Origin: Promerops cafer
Taxonomy: Eukaryota > Chordata > Aves > Passeriformes > Nectariniidae
Direction: 5' to 3'
DNA length: 64,000 nt
Assembly (NCBI GenBank): GCA_013398275.1
Contig: VZSE01002508.1
Location: forward strand, 126,195-190,194
The translations under genes were made by a program, and so were the position numbers. Within the stretch, counting starts at the first letter, position 1. The number at the start of each line of letters is the position of its first letter. Shown here in pieces: positions 23,447-36,800 of this stretch. The notes under the pieces are model-generated. The model made no database searches, had not been told where the DNA came from, and saw only the letters and a program-made list of their open reading frames with translations.

Positions 23447-26400
23447 CTAAGAGAAAAGAGAAAAAGGCATTGACTAAGAATGTTTCCAAACCTTGTTTCC
23501 CTTCCACATCCCACACAGGCACGAAGGGCTGTGACTGGCAGGCACTGCAGGGAGGGGACAAGCCAAGGCAGAAGCGTTGCTGCAGCCACGGCAGGGATGG
23601 AACATGGCCAGGACCGGGGCTGCGAGGCATTTCTCCTAATCTGAATGTATTACCCAGGGCTAGTTCTGGGCCAGGGCTGCACAACCTGTTCCAGATGATC
23701 TACCTGCAGCACGTTGTCCTCTCCCCACGGCAGCACCGGCACTCGCACAGCCTGTGCTCACACACATGGAAGGTTAATCCCAACAAATTCTTTCACTAAG
23801 GGGCAATCTTTGCCCATGTGACCTGGCTGACCTGCTGTCCCAGGAACATCTGGGTGACATGAGGTCAGGATGAGCCCAGGAGAGCAGCATGCATGAGCAT
23901 CACCCCCACCTGCCAGCTGGGACACTGCACCTGCAATATCCAGGAGAGCTATGGAAGCTGGGGATACCATTCCATAGATAAGGAGGTGAACCCCCCACCT
24001 ATGTGTTTCTGAGGAGCAGCATGCAGAGCAGGAGGCTGCTGGAACTACTGCCATCAACAGCAGAGCACCAGCAGCAGCAAAGTCACCTAGTCAGCCTCTG
24101 TCCCCTACTCTGTCCCTCACATGACAGAGGACGCACAACTGATGCCACAAACAGTTTCAAGCATCAAGAAGCTCTTACTCCCCAGTACAATCTTTCACAC
24201 CCTGCTTCTCACATGCATAACACCTGTGTGCCCTTTTACTCTCTCGTGATTGGTCAAAGCACCTCAGCATTCCGTGCTCCTTTTCCTTTAACTATGGTCA
24301 CCGCTGCACCCTGTTAGGGATGCGGCTCGGCCGCAGCCCCATTCCCTATGTCCCACAATCTGTTCTCCTACACCACATCCTAAAAAGACACCCTGGGATC
24401 ACAGAAGGAAACTTAAAACTGGGGAGGGAGAGAACACAATCTTCTGTTTGATTTTTCTGCTTCACAATATAGACAGCAAAGATGAGAGCTGTCTTCAAGG
24501 AAAAATACAATTCTAGTGTCAAAATTCCCATTGCAGTTTCAGCCATAAACACTCAGATCCTCCAGAGAAGACTTTTTTTTTTTAAAATCAGTTTTACTAG
24601 GGTGCCTAGATTAAACCAGGATGCAAAGGGGCAGGTCTTTCCAAAGGAAAATCTTACTGATGAATTGGCTCCAACCATGAGCCATGTCAGACTATTCAAA
24701 TTCAGTGTACACCTTGAGTGCATTTAAGTTAACCTGTTTGTGTGAGGAATTCATATAACATAGCAATAAATCCTGGCTTGATATTCTTATCTACTCTGCA
24801 AAATGCCATCAAATGGAATTACAGGTTGTTTGCAAAGGAATTCTGTTCAACTTTGTAGGAACTCACCGCAGGACAAACTGTAGCAAGTTATTTGCTACTA
24901 ATGGTCGGACCAACTGGCATTTTAGTAACCCTGTTAATACTGAGAGTTGGGGTTATTTTAGGGTGCCACCATGAGAGGTTTTTTGGTTTGTTAGTTTGGG
25001 GTTTTTTTTGGCTTGCTTAGTAATAACTTCTCGGTAAATCATACCCCACTTTCAGAAGCATTGCTTTTTCAAAAGCACACACAGAGGAGACAACTGAGCA
25101 AGTGTAACTGACACAAACACATTCAATTCCACTGAAGTCACTACAGAGCAGACTCTGCCTGGCTATGAGAAGAGATTAAGAGATGGAAAACTAGGCACCT
25201 GGCTTTGGAACAAACAAGATCACTTGCGACTGCTTTAAGTGTATTTATCTTGAACCTCTTGAATATATGTGGTCCTTAACTGTCAGGAATAAGAAGGTCT
25301 CAAAAAAGGAAATATTACAAAAGAATTTGAAAAATTGGACGTTGGGGGTTTTGGGAAATGATATTTATTAGATTTGAAGAGCGGGGGTAAATGAAATCAA
25401 TAAAATATGCCTGAACCCCCCCCACCAATGGCAGGGACCTCAGGAGAGCATTTGCAAAGTTAACAGCGAATACCTCACTGAACTGAAGAACAGAAGATCA
25501 ACCCTCACTGAGGAGAGATGGTAAATACAAGCAGGAGGGTTTTAACTACTCTGACACCACCAGATATACTGTTAAAATACATGGAAAGGAACTACTCCTA
25601 CCCTACCTACAAAGAGAACAATCCACAACCAGATCATACCTTTCCTCAAGAAAGCTTCCAGTGACTGTCAGGTACAACATGCATTGCCTGTGGTGTTAGT
25701 AACCCTACCTAGCAGGAAACACACCGTGCACTGTTTTCCCAAGTTGCTGGGGAATTCCTCTGTCCATATTCCACCATTATGGAAATCCCTGTGGGTAGGT
25801 GTAGCAGAAGCCAAATTTTGTGTCAGTTAGCATAAAACCACCCAGACAGCTTGTGCACAAAAGCTTATCCAGATTTTTGAACACACAGCAGGTGTCTCTG
25901 CTGGGGAAACTACCATCTGATAAGTTTCCATTGGTAAGAGTAAATACAGATATGGTGAGTGCAATTTTCCAAGATGAATGCCAGCGACCAAAGGGGGAAG
26001 ATAGCTTGGCCTCAAAAACGTCAATAGACTTTCCTTTCCTGGTCAAGTGAAACAGGCCAAAGCACACTTCTCAGACAGCACGTAAATGTGTGACTGATCT
26101 CATGTAGGCGGGTGAGGTGTTCTGCTGTCAGTTCCATCGGGTCCTGCTTCTGCTTCTCAGGAATAAAGTAACTTTGTCCACAGCTTTACTCCTGCTTTCT
26201 CCAGACGGGTGCTGGTCTCCCAGGCCCTCCCCTGACAATCTGGAAAATGCAAATTAGACTCCTATAGGGGAGGAGCTGCTATTTTGCAGCTTCTGTAGAA
26301 CCTTGAAATCTTCCTTTGATTCTTCAGAAGAAATGAAATGTAGATAGTTTCCTTGAAAAACAGGATCCACTGCTTTGGAAACAGCCCTTCATTCCTAGGT

Positions 26401-29400
26401 TCCTTTAAAGCTGAGGACATCAGACACCTAATAGGGTTAATCACACAAACCAATGGCAAGTCTCAACCTGAAGGCAGTTCTGGGTCTTGTGCATCTGCAT
26501 TAAGTGATGCAGAGTAATTCCTGCCTAAGCACTGTTTCCACACGGCTTTACGAGTCCCTGTTAAGCTACACCAGATCCCTGCATCCCTGCAGCACTGCCC
26601 AAGTGTGAAATCATGTGCTCAGCAGTCACACCAGATATCCCATGTTCTCCTCCACACGGTCTGGGATTCTTCTCACTATGCACCGTGCGATACCAACCAG
26701 CAAGCGTCTGCTCCATTTCTCAGAGTCCCTTCTTTTTCTTTTCCTTGTTTCTCTTACTGCAGCTACTTTAACTGCAATATAAAGGAAAACCAAGGAATTA
26801 CGGCCCAGTGCTGTAATTCAAGCAGTGTCTATCAGTAACGCCCCTGAACAACACCCTCTTCTGTGCAGGAGAACCTTGACTGGCCATGCAGCAGCTCACT
26901 GACCCCAGTTAGCCAGCAGCCAGCCTGGCCTTCTGGCTTCTGTCACAGCCTAATGCCAACCTTCTGATTCATTCCTTGCACTCATGGAGCACAACAACAG
27001 GCAATGGTTCCCCTAATGTCTGCAGGGCAGCAATATGGTGACGTGATTACAGACTGGGCTCTCGTTCATGGCAAAATGAATGCCCGATCTTCGAAATCAC
27101 CCGAGAAACGAACTAACTAAAGCTACAGCAAAAGCACCTGGAACATCCACATTCTGTTTTCGCGACCACTGTTTGGGAAAGCTGCACGGGGAGCTAATTT
27201 GGAAAGGATTCAATAAGTGAGGATCAGCCTATAGCCGGGCAGGTGCCGCAGTGAACGCGGAGAGGCAGCAAACACCGTCAGATGCAGCTGCTGTCACAGA
27301 GCCCAGGTTTCCTGCACGCTGCTGCGAGGGTGCAGCTGAAGGACCACCGCTTCCTTTAATTAACTGGATTTGAAGATTGTGGTGGTCAATCTCATTCAGA
27401 GAAAATACATAATATAGGCCCATCACCTTGGACCACATCAATTGCTTGTTGGGGCTCTCTCTTCTGCTCTTCCGCAGAAGGGATTCCTTCCCTGCTCATG
27501 GTGGCACCACTTGTCCAGAATCTCTTTCACACTGGCAAGTCAGAAAGAACAGTTCTCATGCATAAAGCCCTCCACTGACACCACAACTACATCACCTAAC
27601 AAAGATCTTACACAAAGGATTTCTTTTCTACGTAGGCATCTGATGAAGACTCAACAATCAGCACTGCTGTTTGTCAAAAATATGGAAGGAATTGTAAAGA
27701 AATACAAGCAACTTTGGGTTCATTGGTATTTCCAGTTCCACTTGCAAAGGTGAGCTACTACTGTGGCGTGTTACTACCCTGCTCTACCAGTTACTCCTGG
27801 AAACGATACTCCACCCAAAAGAGCTGTTTCAGCTAAACGTTCTGGGTAAGTTGTTGCTTTATTTTATGTTCCTGGTCCTTGTAGCCCTCCTCCTCCCTTG
27901 GCATTATAGCTGTGGCAACAAAAGCGTATAAAACAGGGCCAAATACACCCACACATGCACTACACTGCTCATAGAAACAGATCTCCCTTTCTGTCACTGA
28001 AACTTGCTGCCCAAAAGCAGCTAAAACGGCACTGGGGATCACATAGGGATGCCACCGCTTCTCCTTCCTCCCTGGCACTCCACTCTTCCTCCTGAGGCTC
28101 CCAGAAGCCAGGACAGCCACTCTCTGGAGCACAGATTTTGGCAAATTCTTAACATAAACAGGTACTCTCCATGTGCTGTGGTGGTTCTACATGGAGAGTT
28201 GCACATGCAGTTTAATATACCCCTGCAGTATCAGGCTGGGTATCTCAGTGCTTTTCAGCTCCACATGCACAGTGCTCTCCTGTCTTGTTCTTTCAGATAC
28301 CTTGGAACTGCGCAGTAAACCGTTCTGCACCAGACAGCTACTGGTTTTTGATGTGGATGCAGTTTGGAGTGTCAAAATAAAGAGGACGTGTGGATGTGGG
28401 AAATGGCAAATAGTGTTTAAAGGCATTCCACTATTTTCGCCAATGTTTGCGCTGATTTTAACAATGAAAGACACGAAAAAGAAGAATTGAAATGTATCCT
28501 TTTGTTGTTAAAGAGATAAAAATAACTTTTACTCTCTCACCTACCTGCAGAGATTAGAAGATGGGATCCAAGTACTGCCAAGATAAGCAACTGAATCAAA
28601 ACACCTTCCACCCACCTAATAAAACTAATTTCCGCTACAGGAGCATTTCAGCTGGTGAAGGAAGCCATTTCCATCTATTTTTGTAAATGAAATTTGAACT
28701 CTGATTGCCCACTTAAACCTCTGCTCTCCCCACAGCTGCATTTTTCTCCTAAAGAAGTGGATGAAGAGACAATAGGTACTGGTGGGCTACGTGATGTTAC
28801 ACAGGTGCCACATGTCATGCCAGACATTTATGTGCCTGGCCTCAATCTGCAAAAACCATTTTCACTCAGGCTTAAATATAGATTCAGCCAAGGGATCAAA
28901 CATGGGAAAAGGATAAAATTATTTGCTACACAAACATGCTGGCTTGTTCCATTTCCTAACTGCCAGATCAAATCCTTGCCAAGGGTGGTTTACTTGCCAG
29001 TGTTCAGAACTGTATACACTGGGATGTTTTTTGTTGTTGTTAAAGATTTAGTGAAACTTTCACCGATACCAGTGAACCAACAACAACTTCCCTTTGGCAA
29101 TGCACAATGAAATGCTACTTGTAACTGCAGTGGCATAATCCAAGCTGAAGTTCCTCCCTCTTTTTTGGATCTTCCCTCCCCCCAGGTAAAATCTTGAGAA
29201 CAACCCACAGCAGACATGACAAGACAGATACAGCGCATTGCTGAAACTCTGAATCACGGCCTTGCCACTGAATCTACACCTTTATTGCAGGCACAAGGTC
29301 CCATGTTTGAAGAGAAACAAACAAGAAGGATGCAGGTTCACGTTTCTCAAAGTTACAGCTTTTGTATTCCCATACCCGTTAAAGCAAACCAAACACCTGA

Positions 29401-30842
29401 AAATTCTCTGTACTTTAGCTCAGCTCTGAAAACAGAAAATAGAACCTTTTATTTGTGACGCCACAGGCAGGATAAGAAAAGAAAAAAATGTTTCAAGTTG
29501 CCGTCCAAAAGATTTATTTTCCTGGAGCTCTGTTGCACACATCCAGTCACACATTTCCAAACACATTCCAAGACAGTCGCTCAGCTACGCTCATGCAGGT
29601 AATTTCACAGGCTTTAACAGACAGGCAACATGCGTGATGAGTAAAAGCAGCAGGGAACTAAGGGACTGATGTAATTACAGATACACACAGCTGGCTAAAA
29701 CCATTCTGAATATAATTAAGCTTTGAGACATTATGCCAGCCAAGATGTTAATAACTGTGAAAAAAACCTGTGGGTGATTTTCATACTTATCAAAATAAGG
29801 AACTGTTGAGAACCATTAATAATGTGGGTAAATGCTGTCTAAGCTTCCCACACTCAACCCCGCCAATAAGTGCAACAATCCTGCTATTCCGGTCTGGAGC
29901 TCCTCCAGAGCAGAGATATTTAATCAAGTTACATTGTGAACTTGCTCTGCAACAAGTTAAACATAAAAAGATCAATATGTAACAACAATTTTTAACTGTT
30001 AGGCTTGCCTGGACCAAGATGTTAAGCACTTTTAGAGAAGCCCACCTTAAACTTTAGCATAAAGGGGATTTCTAAAGCCAAGTTAACATTTTCACAGACA
30101 AGTGTAGAGGAAGAGTGCAAAAGGAAGCTTTGAGAAGCTGTGGTTTAATAATAATTGCTATGAACAGCAGGAGACCCTATGCTTGAGAAAGAGCAGAAAC
30201 TGTTTTCATTGATTACTTTTCAAATATTTTACAAACTCAAAGGACTAAAGAAACTGGACACAAGCACTTTCTGCACCACTGCCAGAAGAGTTCATCTGTA
30301 TCTCTTAGAAGTTGCTGGTACCTGTAACTAAAACTAACACTTCGTCTCCTAACTAGCATACCATTTCTGAAGAGCAGATAGATCTGTGTTCTTATTTAAG
30401 TAAATAAATTATTAAAAAATCCTGAAAACATTGTCTCATTTGAGACACTGCCTAGCCCAAAAATTTACTATGAGTGAATCCTACAAACTTCAATATATTT
30501 ATCCAACAGATTTGTATAAAGAGTATTTCACTGACCTTCGAAGTCCACATCCCCAACTAATTTGGTTTTTCCTGTACGAGGATCATGGATATGGTTGATG
30601 CCTACGTCAATCACAGCTGCACCTTCTTTGACCATATCAGTTGTTATCAACTTTGGGATACCTGGAATCATCAACGCATATTTAATTACCCTGGCCGGGT
30701 AGTCTGAGGTTATCAGTTTTGAATGATATCAAGGGGTGTGCATGCACAGCTATGCATGCACAAAATAGAATTCTTTCAGTTGAATATTTCTTGATACACC
30801 CCACACTGAAAACAACTATTCCTTAACTGCACACAGTTTGTA

Positions 30843-30886
<44 letters not shown>

Positions 30887-33800
30887 AGAAAAGAGAAAAA
30901 AAACCAAAACACAAAAACCATCTCACCAAAAGTTGTGCCATGGGATTGGTTTCAATTCAAGAAACACACTCAACCCAATAAGCAATTTTAACTGTGATGG
31001 TAGTCCTGGCACACAACACTGACCTTCCACAGAGGACAAAACACCATTTCTTGCTATTTACAGCAACTCGAGAGAGCTCTGCACTTGACCCGAGAGGCCC
31101 AGCCTGGGCACTGCACACCTTGTGGGCTGCATCTCTGTGGTGTCCTGGGGTAGGAGTTTTTTGCTATTAAGAAATCCCAGCTAAAACACCCACCACAAGC
31201 CACCTCAGCTTTTACATATGCACCATATTTCTTCAGCACATTTAAATGTGAAGCATCTTGATATTCATCACAAATATGTGCTTCAGTCAGGATCCAGAAA
31301 ACCGAAAAGGTCACTTCAAAGTCTAGGTAATGAAATGTATCCCTGGCTGTATGACTCCTGTCAGGAATTTCTTCCCTACCATGCAACCTCCAGCTTTCAG
31401 TAATGGGAATTTCCAAACTAAACATTACAATTCACCTTGCTTCTTGAGCAATTCCATCAGTTTTTGTTCTGAGAGGAATGTTAGATAGAGTATCTCCAAA
31501 AAGGCAGTCTGAACTCCCCTCTCCCCATCAAAGCAGTTTTCTCTCAGGTGGGGAGAAGGCAAAAAGGAAAAGGACCCAAATCCATACGGTTTGAAACTGC
31601 AGTTTTACTGGAGGGAAGTGCTGGTGTACAAGGCTCTGGCTGCATGTGCAGTGCTGGAGCACAGACACTTAGTCATTTGGACACAGGCAATACTAGAACA
31701 CTCTTTGCTCTCCATTTCTCATTCCCCCATAAGACACCCGCTTGAAACCCTGCTTCTCATGTTGAGCAAGCCAAGATCTCAAACTCTTTCCTAGCCCATT
31801 TGATAACATCTGACTGCATCTCCTTCATCCCTCTCTGATGTAATCCATGGCAACCTGGCTGGTAATTGGATAATGCCTCAGCCTTATAGGGGTAAATGAT
31901 TTGTGTGTGATAGGGCTGGAAGCATATTAATGGAAGCTGCACAGTTACACCCTTTGTAAAATGGTTTGATAATAAGCCAAATACTTAATAGCAACAAATG
32001 AACTAACCCCCAAACCAAATGAGCGTATCTATTTACTTAAGCCTACTTTACATACCAAGTAGAAAGGGATAAACATTAGAGCACCTTTTCCTAAAATGCA
32101 CTGACTGAAGAATACGGGAAAACCTTTCATTGGAAATTTCTGTAGAAAATGATGAATCACATTTTAAACAAAGGAAAAACAAGGCCCTACCTAATCTGAG
32201 TTTAGGTGCAAGGACTGTGAAACAGCCAATATCTAAGAACTCTAACCAGAATAAAGGGTCTGATCAACCAGCACTTCCTACGCAAGAGAACCACAGATCG
32301 TGTCCCGAGGGACAGCGCAAGCAGTCCAAGCAGAACTTCATGGGGCATTTGGCACAGTCATAACTTTTTCTCTTTACTCCCTCTCCAAACGTAGCAGGCA
32401 GATGAGTCCTGTTTCTCTGAGCAGACTGGAAAGCCCAGAGCACAGGAGCAGCAAGCTGCCTGGTTCGAGAGTCCTGCTGCTTCCATCACCGCCTTGCCTG
32501 TCCTGTAGTGGCTCTAGGAGCACCGCTGGGTAAAGCTGCACTTACACTTCTGCCATGGGGCTGGGCCAGCGGCAAAAAGAACAGACTCCATGGGACGCCT
32601 GTACTGGCAGGGATAGCAGACCAAGATGGGAAATGCTGTGGTGGGATACAAAGTGTCAGGTGTGCCTAACAGGAAACACGATGCTTTGGATGGAAATCCA
32701 AAAGCTGTATAGTATTGAAAGAGATTTTAGGGAGGGGTAGGCTGGACAAGAGCAGCGTTGTTGGAAGTAAAGATGCACGGAGTTGGGTAGGAACAAGAAG
32801 GAAGGAATAAACTGCATGGTTAGTTACAATCCAAGTAAGCAGGAAAACAAGTGCCCCAAGGCCGGGGGCAAATGAGAGACAGCATGCAAAGATGGATCTT
32901 CTCACACTCAGGAGTAACAGAGAAAAGAAGCCCCTGATTTGAAGTATTACCAAAACCATGAATGCAAGTGAACAGGAAAGCACTCAGAGGTGGAGCACCA
33001 GATCAAAAGAGACTCACTGCAACAAGTCACCAATCAGGAGCCAGGATGCAGATGGCTCTTCTAAAAGCACTACACCGGAAAAAGAATCTTGGTCTTCCGT
33101 GCAGGCACATGCAAAAAAAGCTCTTTTCCATTTGCACATCTTCTGCAGTGGCCTGTAAAAGCAGTGGCCTGTTCCAACCTGGCAGGGTACAAGTTACCTT
33201 TTTTGCAACACTCCCTGAACAGGTCACCCATTTCTGGGGAGTGTGTGATCCCAGAGGTACAATGTGCACCGTTCGCATGTAACGAAAGGAACCTTGGAGT
33301 GATTCCACCTCTCTAAAGCGCAACCTTGCCCAGAGCACCCACCGGGGCAGGGCTGTGTGCTGTTTGCACAACCTAGCCCTAGGTTTTTTCATCATTCCAA
33401 GTATATCTCAGGTTGTGTAATGAGTGTTGTATCACACTCCTATTACAAATGACACAAAGAAAATAATGTGAAAGGTAAACATGACTGAATTGCTACTGGA
33501 CCGTTTAACTCCAAGCATAAACAATGACAAACCATGTTCAGCACAAAAATCAGAAGCAATGATTAAACTGGAAGCAGTGAATTTGGATGAAAAGTTACCG
33601 GTTTATTTCCAGCTAGCACACCATTGACGTCTTTTATTCACAGTGGTGAATTCTGGTCAGGCCCACAGCTGAAAAATTAGATGTGGGACAAATAAGTTGT
33701 TTCTTGCTCCTGGCCTGCGTTAGGAAAGAGGTAGTGAAGTTAAACCCTGAAGGAAAGGGCATCTCACTTCAACAGGAAGTGACAAGCTTGAGACAGGTAC

Positions 33801-36800
33801 CTCTCGGTCGTCATCTAGAAAATAGGTAAGGAAGTCTTGGGTCTTGAAGATGAGAAAGAAGGGGAAAGGGAGCAGAAAAGAGGAAAGACACAATCCTCTT
33901 GCAGTCCTACAAAATGGTACAAAGAAGGATGACATCCCTGAGCTGCAAAGGGACCCAGAATTTTACCAAGATTATAGTAAGTTGGGTTGTTTGATTGTTT
34001 AAAATTCATTTCTATTTCTACTTGTAATACCTTTAAACAAATAACAAAGGCTGCTTAGAAGCAGAGTTCTGCTTGTTTCTTCAGGACAGATTAGTTAAAC
34101 TCTTAGTATTTCAGTTTACATTGCTTTAAGAGTACAGACACTGATCTTTCAGTCCACTTCCTCTAGGCAATTACCATTCTCTTTCTTTTGACATGATAAT
34201 TGTAAAAAAGAAAAAACCCCAACCATTGATAACATAGGTTACCCAAACCTCCAGTTAATTTGGCAATGTTGACCTTAATTCTAACAGCAGGGGAATGATA
34301 CCGTGGTTTTATGAATGCAGCCTCCAGCTGATTTAAAGAAACCCTCCTGTCAAAATTTAAATGAGTCATGATTTTTCCATGGCACAGAGAATGTTTTAAT
34401 TTACATAATTATACCTGTATAAACTATGCACTGGTTCCCAATCTTGAGTTCACTCTGAAGTCTCCCTAAGGGAAAGGTGTCGCATGTGACGAGAAACAGT
34501 TTATGAGTCTGCAGATGTGAAGGGCAAGAACAAAGAGCCAAATCACTTGCCCTTCCTACAGTGAGAAATCCTACCCACTGCAACACCCTCGGCGTGCACG
34601 AGCACTGATTATTCAGTGAAACGTGAAACAGCCAGTGCCACAGACACAGACTGCCAAGTCCACTTTTTAGGTTTGAAATCCTGCAACTGGAGTAATAACA
34701 ACAACCAGTATTACCTGCAGCAACTATTACTATGTCAGCGAGCTGCGTATGGATCTTGAGCTGCTCTTTTGGGGTGTATCTGTGAGTTATGGTCACTGTA
34801 GCATCACCTGAAATGGAAGAGAAAAACAATTAATTGTCAGATATAAAATGCTATAAAAAGTACAGCATTTACTTTCAGGTGCAAATCACGTACTTTGGTA
34901 CATTAACAACATACAGATGATCAGATTTGTCTTGGGATGTGACTTTTAAATCAGCACAGGCAGAACACTCACAACACTTGCTGCTCACACAAATGAAAAA
35001 ACATTTATTCTAAAAAATTCTCCCAGGATGAATTCATTCATATACTGTGGGCTGAATTCACTTCCATGGAAAGGGAAGCCCTTGCGTGGCTTCGTTACGT
35101 TCAGTGGAACTCTGCAAAGCAAACCCAGCACAGAATCCAGTGTCTGCTTTGCGAAGCCCAGTTTGTACAGGGTGCCACAAGACTCAGCTGTTTGCCACAC
35201 ACGAAAGCTTCAACACAAGACCACCAGCAGAAGCACAAGAAGCACACATCCTTCTGCTCCTGCAGACACCCACACTTCTTGGCAAGAGCTACAAATAAAT
35301 CCTCTCAGTAAGACATGAAAAACCCTTGTGCTGTTTGATGGAGAGACTGAGGAGACACCACAACATGAACAGTCACAGGGAGAGGGTCTGAAGTCTCCTG
35401 CTGCATCCAGCAGCAGGTGTGGTACTCCCTGGAAGACTGCCCAAGCAAGCAGCAAAGAGAACAGCTCTCAAAGAAGATTCCTCCCAACCCTCTCTGCAAT
35501 TGTTTGTACTGCACAGTGTTCAGGTGTTACATACCCCCATCTCTGCCTTCCACTCATCACAGACACCTAGGCCATGTTATTTGCAATTAAGCTAAAACCT
35601 TTTGCCTTCTCAGACATTACCATCACATCTGCTTCCTTTGGAATGTGTCTGACTGATCTAATCTGTGCCTCTCATCTTATTAACTCTCTCAGGCATCTCA
35701 TCTTCAACCTTTCTGTGCTCTGGCTTCTCTGTTCTTTCCCCTCACCTTTTATCCCTCTTCTTCAGCCTCTACAGTGCACATCATCTCCCCAAAGACAAGC
35801 AGACCAAGACATTTGCAGATAATGAAAACAGAAAAGTACAGGCTTGAAAAAAATAGAGGAGTCTTCTGATACCTGCTTTAAGCGAAAGAACTACGCCTTG
35901 CCCAAAATCACAATCATTACTCAGCAGAAAGGCTGAGAAAAACCAATGGATAAAATCCAAAGTTACAAGGTTATCTCTGAGGAATAAAATTGGTGCTAAT
36001 TTGCCACTAAGATTTTAGTGAGGAATGTGTCTGTAGTCAGCTCCTGAAACCAAGTAATTGCTTTTACTACCAAAAAGGAAAAGGAGAAAAAAAAAAAGGG
36101 GAAAAAAAAAAAAAGCCCCTACCTTGAGAATAGCAGTCCAGAAGCTTACAGATACCTCAGAAAGGGGAGGTTTTCCATTTATTTGTGATCATGCCCAAAC
36201 AGAAAATAAACAACTAGTTTTACACTGCTACTTCTGCTGAAAGAAGAGGAATATATTTAACAATTAAGATTCCATGTCATACTCCCAAGTCAATTCCCTA
36301 GCTTATAAAACAGAGATAGTCTCCTGACCTGCCTACACAAAACATTATTTATTTTGGAAGGGGTTCACATAGCTTTTCCATGTGATCAGATATTGCCACC
36401 TGCAGGACATGAGTGTATCTACATATGAATCATGACAAATTAAGACAGTCCCCAACTTTCAATGTTTGTTCATAATCTATAAAGAAAAACAAACAAAAAC
36501 TACAACAAAAAAAGAAATAAAAAATAGTACCATACACACACACCCCTTGCATCATTTCTCAATAAAAAATACTTAATCAAATCAGCCCAGTTGCTGAAAA
36601 AACCCTTTCTTGACTGATAACCTGAGAAAGTTCTTTTTCAGCATTTCATTGTAGGTCTTCTCTGGTCCCTATTCTCCTGAGTTACAAAGGAAAAAAAAAA
36701 AAGCTGAAAGCATGGCCTGGCCTGCCTTCCTTTCCAACGCCATCCAGGCCGGTCTCCTGCTGCTCTCAGCAGAAGCAGAAATTAAACCCAAGTGCAGAAG

